This document shows positions 1-4,946 of a DNA stretch of 8,064 bases, one piece after another. The stretch lies in contig DAHVQS010000071.1 of assembly GCA_027317645.1 (NCBI GenBank), forward strand, positions 1-8,064. The letters run 5' to 3'. This stretch comes from Paenalcaligenes sp021793095. GTDB taxonomy: Bacteria > Pseudomonadota > Gammaproteobacteria > Burkholderiales > Burkholderiaceae_B. Within the stretch, counting starts at the first letter, position 1. Every line of letters starts with the position of its first letter. The translations under genes were made by a program, and so were the position numbers. The notes beneath the pieces are model-generated. The model was not told where the DNA came from, searched no databases, and worked only from the letters and a program-made list of their open reading frames with translations.

Positions 1-376
1 AGGTCTTTATGGTTTTGTCTCTTTTCAGTCGCCCTATTACTTGCTGCGCTATTCTTTCTTGTTCTCTAGTCGAATAATAAATCACCGAAGCATATTGCCG
101 ACCGGGCACTTGTAGTTGGCCGCTGTTTTCCAAACTAGGATCATGGACTGCAAAAAAAGCCTGCAGCAACACCTGAAAATCAATCACAGCTGGATCATAA
201 AGCACGTGCACAACTTCCACATGCCCGGTAATCCCACTTTCCACAATTTGCCGTGATGGATACGGGATTTTACCACCGGCATAACCAGGCCACACTTCAT
301 CCACCCCGTCTAATGCAGCTAATGCAGGCTCTAAGGCCCAAAAGCTGCCCCCTCCTAGCAATACCTCTTCAAGCAT
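1..376 (-). CDS. MsrA-like protein lacking the catalytic cysteine (partial, C-terminus outside window)
   Basis: The first 125 codons are visible and free of stops; the C-terminus lies beyond the left edge. The fold signature of peptide methionine sulfoxide reductase A is clear: GGGSFWALE (residues 8-16), GYAGG (31-35), SGITGHVEVVHVLYDP (47-62), LLQAFFAVHDP (70-80) and QYASVIYY (94-101). MsrA normally reduces methionine-S-sulfoxide with the cysteine of GCFW. Here that position is Ser11 (codon AGC, 344-346). The substrate-pocket tyrosine of the PTY..VCSG motif is Arg42, and the Cys of VCSG is Glu46. The catalytic-type glutamate (Glu54) and the second pocket tyrosine (Tyr95) remain. The ATG at 374-376 is preceded by AAAAAGGAG with good spacing, so the start is well supported. 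It is divergent from lgt. Homology is secure, but normal Msr activity is unlikely. It could be a pseudoenzyme, a repurposed paralogue or a decaying gene; resolving cysteines cannot be seen. Confidence 0.85.
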   Translation of the reverse strand, partial: MLEEVLLGGGSFWALEPALAALDGVDEVWPGYAGGKIPYPSRQIVESGITGHVEVVHVLYDPAVIDFQVLLQAFFAVHDPSLENSGQLQVPGRQYASVIYYSTREQERIAQQVIGRLKRDKTIKT

Positions 377-496
377 AGGGTCTCCTTTTTATTGGCTACA
401 TGATTCATTCTTTACCAATCGAACGACCTATGGCAATGTTAGTACAATTACTTTCCAATACGCGCCTTTTGCCCTCCCTTCGGAGCATTTTTTCCT

Positions 497-1291
497 ATGT
501 TGACACACCCACAGTTCGACCCCATTGCCATTAACATCGGTCCGATTGCCATTCACTGGTATGGACTCATGTATTTGATCGGCTTTTTCTTAGTTTGGAT
601 CCTAGGTCGGCATCGGGCCATACAACCCGGCAGCCTAGTTGATCGCAAATCTCTCGAGGATCTCCTGTTTTACAGCATGCTCGGCGTAGTGATTGGCGGA
701 CGTCTGGGCTATGTATTGTTTTATCGCCCAGACTACTACCTTAAACCCGCACACTGGTTAGAAATTGCCTACCTGTGGGAAGGAGGTATGTCTTTCCACG
801 GCGGGTTTTTAGGGGTGCTTGTTGTCTTTTGGCTATTTGCCCATCGAAAAAAGCTCCCTTTTTTAGCAGTCTGTGACTTTATTGCACCAATGATCCCACT
901 GGGCTTAGCCGCAGGGCGTCTTGGTAACTTTATTAATGGCGAGCTTTGGGGCCGCGTCAGCGATCTGCCCTGGGCAATGATATTCCCACAGGCACGGGAC
1001 GGACTCCTGCGCCACCCTTCACAACTTTACCAAATGTTGCTGGAAGGGGTGTTGCTTTTTGTCATTTTGTGGCTCTTTAGCCGCAAAAAAAGGCCCACGG
1101 GGCAGGTCAGCGGCTTGTTTTTGATTGGCTATGCCTTTTTCCGCTTTGCTGCTGAGTTTACCCGTGAGCCAGATGCCTTTTTAGGATTTTACGCTGATTA
1201 CTTTACGATGGGGCAGCTACTGTCGATACCTATGTTTTTTATTGGCATGTATCTTTTCTATCGAGCAAATGGATCGCGCCCCGAGCAGTAA
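497..1291 (+). CDS. lgt: Prolipoprotein diacylglyceryl transferase
   Basis: Lgt is an inner-membrane enzyme that moves diacylglycerol from phosphatidylglycerol to the lipobox cysteine of prolipoproteins, the first step of lipoprotein maturation. At 264 residues it has normal length. Family landmarks appear in order: HWYGLMYLIGF (20-30), GGRLGYVLFY (67-76), WEGGMSFHGG (94-103, with the functionally important His101), and the Lgt signature GRLGNFINGELWGR (140-153, with Arg141, Asn144 and Glu149). RHPSQLYQ (172-179) and FFRFAAEFTREPD (214-226) follow. About seven hydrophobic segments fit a polytopic membrane protein. A GGAG lies at 482-485, eleven bases before the ATG, so initiation looks moderate. 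The last 53 bases overlap the 3' end of the convergent SIMPL gene, and no separate terminator is visible for lgt. Confidence 0.97.
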   Translation: MLTHPQFDPIAINIGPIAIHWYGLMYLIGFFLVWILGRHRAIQPGSLVDRKSLEDLLFYSMLGVVIGGRLGYVLFYRPDYYLKPAHWLEIAYLWEGGMSFHGGFLGVLVVFWLFAHRKKLPFLAVCDFIAPMIPLGLAAGRLGNFINGELWGRVSDLPWAMIFPQARDGLLRHPSQLYQMLLEGVLLFVILWLFSRKKRPTGQVSGLFLIGYAFFRFAAEFTREPDAFLGFYADYFTMGQLLSIPMFFIGMYLFYRANGSRPEQ

Positions 1292-2027
1292 CCGAAACCT
1301 CTTCTTGACCCGCGGCAACTGCGAGTTTTTCTTGTTCGGCTGCTGATGCCATCACCATGGCCCCTTGGGGTGCCTGTGAGCGAGGCGAGTAAACAGTGGC
1401 CGAGCTATCCAGTGTCAGCTCTTTGAGCAGATAGTAGTCATAGCCCAATGACTCTGCCATCATTTGCGCCCGATCCTCAAAGGCCTGGATGGCGGTTTCT
1501 GTGAGCTGATCCTCTTGTTGGGTACGCGCCTGATCAGAAAGGCTAAAGTCTATGCGCGCGATGCTTAACAAATCGCTCAGATCGCCGGCTATTTCTGCAG
1601 TGTCATCTATCAACTTGGATCGCAGCACTAATTCAGCGCGGGCTTGCCAAGTGGAAATCTCGCCCTCATCGTTGTAGCGCGGGCTCACACTAAATGCACC
1701 AGTGGAGATATCGATATCTTTGTCTTCTGCAGCCTGTTTGGCCTGCTCGAGGGCTTGGGCCAAGACCTCGTTAACCTCTTTGGTGACCTCAACCTGCTCT
1801 TTACCCTCTTTTTGTACAAATAAAACAAACTGTACGGTGTCTTGAGCAACCTCGGTGCGTGCCTCGGCTTGGATATTAACGATAGGAGGTTTCAGTTGAG
1901 CGCCCTGCTCGTCGGTATCCTGAGCGTAAGCGAGCTGAGTGAACATCATTCCTACCGCAGCCACCGTGGCTACCCAGGCATAAATACGGGATGAAATGCG
2001 TCGAATGGGTTGTGCTGAACAAATCAT
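1239..2027 (-). CDS. Exported SIMPL (DUF541) domain protein
   Basis: This is a 262-residue secreted protein of the SIMPL/DUF541 family, beta-rich periplasmic or surface proteins whose biochemical role is poorly known. The ATG at 2025-2027 is preferred because AAAGGA (2035-2040) sits seven bases upstream and the protein then begins with a proper signal peptide: basic residues to about 14, a hydrophobic stretch 16-31, and cleavage after AYA (33-35). The frame stays open to 2096, but that longer start lies inside the upstream terminator stem and hides the signal peptide. SIMPL features are the N-terminal strand VNIQAEARTEVAQD, the central FSVSPRY followed by a strand with WQARAELVL, the IDFSLSD strand, the helix AFEDRAQMMAESLGY, and a final strand VSVTARGAIHLL. 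A weak TTGCTG-17-TACAGT element (2049-2077) could drive it separately from ssrS. Its 3' end overlaps lgt. Family assignment is good; function is unknown. Confidence 0.88.
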   Translation of the reverse strand: MICSAQPIRRISSRIYAWVATVAAVGMMFTQLAYAQDTDEQGAQLKPPIVNIQAEARTEVAQDTVQFVLFVQKEGKEQVEVTKEVNEVLAQALEQAKQAAEDKDIDISTGAFSVSPRYNDEGEISTWQARAELVLRSKLIDDTAEIAGDLSDLLSIARIDFSLSDQARTQQEDQLTETAIQAFEDRAQMMAESLGYDYYLLKELTLDSSATVYSPRSQAPQGAMVMASAAEQEKLAVAAGQEEVSVTARGAIHLLDRKDTCQ

Positions 2028-2078
2028 ATGAAAGTCCTTTCTAACTGCACTGTATAAATCAACAGGAGGGCCAGCAAG

Positions 2079-2107
2079 AAAAAACCGCGCTACCAAGAGC
2101 GCGGTTT
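2079..2107 (-). terminator. Intrinsic terminator after 6S RNA
   Basis: There is a perfect 10-bp inverted repeat, AAACCGCGCT at 2082-2091 and AGCGCGGTTT at 2098-2107, with a 6-base loop. Read on the minus strand, the stem runs directly into six T residues (2084-2079). The GC-rich stem followed by a T tract is a standard Rho-independent terminator. It closes the transcript that comes from zapA and ssrS and separates it from the SIMPL gene downstream. In the plus direction the flank has no T tract beyond the stem, so it is mainly unidirectional. Confidence 0.9.
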
Positions 2108-2112
2108 AAAAT

Positions 2113-2301
2113 AGGTGCCCCGCTAGTGCCGTCTAGGCCGTCATCCTGGAAACCCTAGGTTCACAAGATGTGGTAGCCCTCAAACAAGCATCGGGTTCGC
2201 CGCATGAGCGGCAATCGCGCCAGCAAGCTAATTTGGGCCTCCTATGCAGTATGCATTGGTTCTAGGAATATTTAGCCAAGTCACGCACACAGCAGGGACT
2301 T
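2113..2301 (-). ncRNA. ssrS: 6S RNA, regulator of sigma70 RNA polymerase
   Basis: 6S RNA binds sigma70-holoenzyme by imitating an open promoter and lowers transcription in stationary phase. The stretch between zapA and the terminator has no gene of its own but folds in the 6S manner. A long closing stem pairs GTCCCTGCTGTGTGCGT (2299-2283) with ACGGCACTAGCGGGGCAC (2132-2115), with a few bulges. Within the 3' half is the characteristic local hairpin of the central bubble (2142-2170, arms CATCTTGTGAACC and GGTTTCCAGGATG). An apical hairpin TTGCCGC-TCAT-GCGGCGA lies at 2214-2197. The length of about 185-190 nt matches the family, and the position directly downstream of zapA is the conserved proteobacterial one. 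The terminator follows within about 6 bases. The ends are estimates, mature ends are usually made by processing, and no clear promoter of its own was found upstream. Confidence 0.85.
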
Positions 2302-2360
2302 GTCTTTAAGCTTAGCTGATCTGATAAAGAAGATCGACCCCAAAGTAAAAAAACAACTGC

Positions 2361-2666
2361 TCAACGATTGCTGGGTAGCTTGGCTTGATCCAGTATTCGA
2401 TTGAGCTCGTTGATCTTGTTTTTATAGTCCCCAAGCTGGACGTTGCTCAGAGGACCATCTGGGGCTTTCATGGCCAATAGCTCAACTGCCGTTTGGATGG
2501 CAGCCATCACAGCAATACGCTCATTACCTGCAATTTTCCCTGAATCTTGAATTTTTTCGGTGCGCTCTTGGATCAATTTAGCCGCAGCCTCGAGTCGCTC
2601 TTTTTCGGAAGGACGACAGGCGAGCAAATAATCACGATCTAATATAGAAATTTCTATGCGTTCCAT
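2361..2666 (-). CDS. zapA: Cell division protein ZapA
   Basis: ZapA is a small cytoplasmic FtsZ-binding protein that bundles protofilaments and stabilises the Z-ring. The 101-residue product has the usual length. The N-terminal beta/alpha head begins ERIEISILDRDYLLACRPSE, matching the family pattern of a short strand, a D/G-R-x-Y/F turn and a conserved C-P/R-x-x-E. The C-terminal helix carries NERIAVMAAIQTAVELLA (48-65), followed by a coiled-coil tail, NKINELNRILDQAK. It is translationally coupled to the preceding ZapB-like gene: the stop of that gene and this ATG are three bases apart, and the AGGAG site lies over the last codons upstream. It is followed by ssrS. The identification is firm. 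Confidence 0.95.
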   Translation of the reverse strand: MERIEISILDRDYLLACRPSEKERLEAAAKLIQERTEKIQDSGKIAGNERIAVMAAIQTAVELLAMKAPDGPLSNVQLGDYKNKINELNRILDQAKLPSNR

Positions 2667-2669
2667 GAA

Positions 2670-3077
2670 TTACTCCTGGGGCGCTCCGCCGGGCAGTCGG
2701 GCCAATATGTGGGTAATCTGATTACGAGCATTTTCTGCCACGGTGCGCAAATTGCCCACTTGCTTTTGGCTCTGCACTAATTGCGATTTGAGTTGCGCCA
2801 ACTGTTGATTGCTTTGGTTCAGTTCAACACGCAGCGATTGTTCTTTTTGCTGGGCTGTTTGTTGGATAGAGCTAATTTCTGCCTGCTGCGTTGCCGAACG
2901 CTGCGCGACGGTATTGAGCTCATCCTGCTTGTTTTGCAAACGCTCTTGTAATGCGCTGTACTGAGCCTCTAGCTGCTTTATACGGGCCAGAAACTCTGAT
3001 TTTTCGGCTTGTAACTCATCAACATAAGCCACCAAGCGGCTCACTCTATCGGCCAATAGGTCAAGATCTTGCAACAT
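2670..3077 (-). CDS. ZapB-like coiled-coil protein encoded ahead of zapA
   Basis: This is a 135-residue, Gln/Glu-rich protein without membrane segment or signal peptide. Nearly the whole chain (about residues 5-120) looks like one continuous coiled coil. The N-terminal block LDLLADRVSRLVAYVDELQ resembles the small ZapB-like proteins (TIGR02449 type) encoded next to zapA in many proteobacteria, and the C-terminal ARNQITHILARLPG also fits that group. It probably works with ZapA at the division site; this rests on gene position and coiled-coil character, not on a catalytic motif. The ATG at 3075-3077 is taken as start. A TTG two codons upstream (3081-3083) is possible, and neither has a clear Shine-Dalgarno site. 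It is the first gene of the zap-ssrS transcript. It is longer than the roughly 70-residue versions of the family that I recall. Confidence 0.75.
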   Translation of the reverse strand: MLQDLDLLADRVSRLVAYVDELQAEKSEFLARIKQLEAQYSALQERLQNKQDELNTVAQRSATQQAEISSIQQTAQQKEQSLRVELNQSNQQLAQLKSQLVQSQKQVGNLRTVAENARNQITHILARLPGGAPQE

Positions 3078-3124
3078 AGGCAATAAGTCTACTTATAAGT
3101 GCTCGCAAAGAATCGGGATAAACT

Positions 3125-3152
3125 ATTCTAGGCATCATAACCTTTTTGGCAA
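3125..3152 (-). promoter_or_regulatory. Sigma70-type promoter of the zap-ssrS operon
   Basis: On the minus strand there is TTGCCA (3152-3147) and TAGAAT (3130-3125) with a 16-base spacer. Each hexamer differs from consensus at one position. Transcription would start near 3118, giving a leader of about 40 bases before the ATG at 3077. A TATGAT (3140-3135) in the spacer has no good matching -35. Confidence 0.6.
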
Positions 3153-3316
3153 TGATTTACCTATAGGCAACGCACCCTAGGATTAAATTTGTATTTATTT
3201 ACCCCGCCCCCTGAGGACACGATTGATTTTTCCCGAGCTGTGAATCAGACTAAAGGACTTGGATGTACCGTATTTAATCAATAAATCTCATCAATTCATC
3301 GGTACTAGGAGGCTAC

Positions 3317-4240
3317 ATGATACAACAATCCAATAATAGCTCAGAATCACCCCAAACAAATTTTAAAAAAGTTAGTTTTTTAGGCTTGGGCGTCATGGGA
3401 TACCCAATGGCGGGACACTTGTCCCGTGCAGGCTTTGATGTCACCGTCTATAACCGCACCCCCAGTAAAAGTGAGCGCTGGGTCCAAGAGTTCTCAGGCC
3501 AAAGTGCCCCAACACCAGCCGAGGCGGCCAAAGATGCTGACGCGGTGTTGCTCTGCGTGGGCAATGACCAAGATATCCGTGAGGTATTAAATGGCGCCGA
3601 CGGGGCGTTTAATACCCTCAAAGCAGGCAGTTTAGTCATTGACCACACCACGGCTTCAGCAACCGTGGCGAGAGAAATGGCACAGCTAGCCGCTGATAAA
3701 CAAGCTGATTTTATTGATGCACCCGTATCAGGGGGCCAGGCAGGGGCTGAAAATGGTGTGCTGAGTATTATGTGTGGCGGCAGCCAGGCAGCCTATGACA
3801 GGGCACAACCCCTCCTGACTGCCTATGGCAAAACCATTGAACGCATGGGCGAAACCGGGGCCGGCCAATTGAGTAAAATGGTCAACCAAATCTGTATTGC
3901 CGGATTATTACAGGGACTGTCCGAGGCCTTGGCCTTTGGTGAACGTGCCAATCTCGATATGGACAAAGTCCTCAAGGTGATCAGCAACGGGGCGGCAGGT
4001 AGCTGGCAGCTGAGCAACCGCGGCCAGACCATGTTAGAGCGCTCTTTTGATTTTGGTTTCGCCGTCGATTGGATGCGTAAAGATTTGGGACTGGTATTAG
4101 ATGAGGCAAAAAATAATGGTGCTCTATTGCCCGTTACCGCCTTGGTTGACCAATTTTATGCCGAGGTACAACAAATGGGCGGCGAGCGCTGGGATACATC
4201 GAGCTTGATTCAACGGCTCAACCAGCCCGATGCTAAGTAG
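3317..4240 (+). CDS. Beta-hydroxyacid dehydrogenase, 3-hydroxyisobutyrate dehydrogenase family
   Basis: This is an NAD(P)-dependent oxidoreductase of 307 residues. An 18-residue polar N-terminal stretch precedes the Rossmann fold: VSFLGLGVMGYPMAGHL (19-35) holds the G-x-G-x-x-G nucleotide loop, and VYNRTPSK (44-51) follows the second strand. The substrate-binding DAPVSGGQAGAENGVL (134-149) and the catalytic block GAGQLSKMVNQ (181-191, with Lys187 as general acid/base and Asn190) are intact. The C-terminal helical domain has Lys255 in KDLGL. Arginine after NR in the strand-2 loop may favour NADPH, but this is uncertain. Family members act on 3-hydroxyisobutyrate, tartronate semialdehyde or similar short acids, and no neighbour gives the substrate. 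AGGAGG (3307-3312) precedes the ATG with a short 4-base gap. It stands alone, divergent from the zap operon and convergent with rppH. The family is certain, the substrate unknown. Confidence 0.9.
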   Translation: MIQQSNNSSESPQTNFKKVSFLGLGVMGYPMAGHLSRAGFDVTVYNRTPSKSERWVQEFSGQSAPTPAEAAKDADAVLLCVGNDQDIREVLNGADGAFNTLKAGSLVIDHTTASATVAREMAQLAADKQADFIDAPVSGGQAGAENGVLSIMCGGSQAAYDRAQPLLTAYGKTIERMGETGAGQLSKMVNQICIAGLLQGLSEALAFGERANLDMDKVLKVISNGAAGSWQLSNRGQTMLERSFDFGFAVDWMRKDLGLVLDEAKNNGALLPVTALVDQFYAEVQQMGGERWDTSSLIQRLNQPDAK

Positions 4241-4286
4241 CCCCCCCTTTAATGACCCATGCGCTCGACGACAGGATCCAACCTAT

Positions 4287-4871
4287 CTAAGAGCGTGTTT
4301 GTAATCGATAAGGACAACGCGGCGCACGCTGTCGACCAGCGGTGCGCTGGCGTGCTGCCAAATGATGCCGTTGTCGTAGATAGCGCGTCTCGGAGCGGTG
4401 CTTAAATAAATGCACTGATAATTCATTAAGGGCTTGAAAATAAACCTCACGCTTAAAATGAATTACTGCGTCCAATGGTACCCAATAATGACTCCAACGC
4501 CATGCATCAAACTCTGGTGTTGGCGTAGCCCTTAGGCTAACATCGCTATCTTGACCAATCATACGTAGCAAAAACCAAATTTGTTTTTGCCCCCGATAAC
4601 GCCCCCGAGATTCCCGACGCACAAAGCGTGTAGGAACATCATAACGTAACCAGTTTTTTGTCCGTCCTAAAATGCGTACATGTTCGGGATGCAGTCCAAC
4701 TTCTTCGTATAACTCACGATACATTGCCTGTTCGGGGCTTTCATCACGTTGTATACCTCCTTGAGGGAACTGCCACGCATGCTCTTTCACGCGTTTTCCC
4801 CAAAAGACTTGGTTCTTGCGGTTAGCAAGAATGATACCCACATTTGGACGGTAGCCTTCACTATCAAGCAT
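4287..4871 (-). CDS. rppH: RNA pyrophosphohydrolase (Nudix hydrolase)
   Basis: RppH removes pyrophosphate from the 5' triphosphate of mRNA and so opens it to RNase E decay. The 194-residue product begins MLDSEGYRPNVGIIL as in the family. It carries a complete Nudix box from Gly38 to Leu60, with Glu44, Arg52, Glu53, Glu56 and Glu57 as the metal-binding and catalytic set. Other RppH marks are WQFPQGG (33-39), NWLRYDVP (73-80), GQKQIWFLLRM (94-104) and TPEFDAWRW (118-126). The ATG at 4869-4871 is chosen because AGGAGG lies five bases upstream; the in-frame GTG at 4877 overlaps that site. Residues 157-194 form an arginine-rich tail (11 Arg in 38) beyond the Nudix domain. The gene is divergent from proS, a pairing I associate with betaproteobacteria, and convergent with the dehydrogenase gene. 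Confidence 0.95.
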   Translation of the reverse strand: MLDSEGYRPNVGIILANRKNQVFWGKRVKEHAWQFPQGGIQRDESPEQAMYRELYEEVGLHPEHVRILGRTKNWLRYDVPTRFVRRESRGRYRGQKQIWFLLRMIGQDSDVSLRATPTPEFDAWRWSHYWVPLDAVIHFKREVYFQALNELSVHLFKHRSETRYLRQRHHLAARQRTAGRQRAPRCPYRLQTRS

Positions 4872-4876
4872 GGCCA

Positions 4877-4882
4877 CCTCCT
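4877..4882 (-). promoter_or_regulatory. Ribosome binding site that fixes the rppH start
   Basis: A perfect AGGAGG on the minus strand stands five bases before the ATG at 4871. It overlaps the upstream in-frame GTG (4877-4875), which therefore cannot be the start. Confidence 0.85.
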
Positions 4883-4883
4883 G

Positions 4884-4911
4884 TTCAAAATAGATTAAAG
4901 TTCAGTACGAT
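4884..4911 (+). promoter_or_regulatory. Possible proS promoter
   Basis: TTCAAA (4884-4889) and TACGAT (4906-4911) are separated by 16 bases, each matching four of six consensus bases. Transcription would begin near 4918, about 29 bases before the proS ATG. It overlaps the rppH leader. The match is weak and is offered only because the 75-base gap must hold a promoter for proS. Confidence 0.3.
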
Positions 4912-4918
4912 ACCCTTA

Positions 4919-4924
4919 ATTATA
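4919..4924 (-). promoter_or_regulatory. Possible -10 element for rppH
   Basis: On the minus strand there is an exact TATAAT. Transcription would start near 4912, giving a leader of about 40 bases ahead of AGGAGG and the rppH ATG. The region 16-18 bases further upstream, at the start of proS, shows no good -35, so strength or activator need is unclear. Confidence 0.4.
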
Positions 4925-4946
4925 CGGATCTGTTGAGTTAACGACC

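Noticed and set aside
377..496. Promoters for lgt and the MsrA-like gene in the divergent gap
   Set aside because: A TACAAT near 443-448 has no acceptable -35 at 16-18 bases, and the minus-strand candidates match poorly, so no site could be supported.
2028..2096. Extended N-terminus for the SIMPL protein starting at 2096
   Set aside because: It would begin inside the terminator stem and bury the signal peptide. The ATG at 2027 has AAAGGA at good spacing and starts a normal signal sequence.
2347..2360. Run of seven T (minus strand) just after the zapA stop, resembling a terminator
   Set aside because: The sequence before it (CAATCGTTGAGCAGTTG) forms at best a 3-4 bp stem, and the strong terminator further on at 2079-2107 better explains the end of the transcript.
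3448..4032. Two antisense open frames (3448-3651 and 3823-4032) inside the dehydrogenase gene
   Set aside because: They are opposite a strongly conserved coding sequence, show no recognisable protein features and no convincing ribosome binding sites.
4241..4300. Possible terminator between the dehydrogenase gene and rppH (CGCTC and GAGCG)
   Set aside because: Only five firm base pairs with a loop of about 25 bases and no T tract. One arm lies in the rppH coding sequence.
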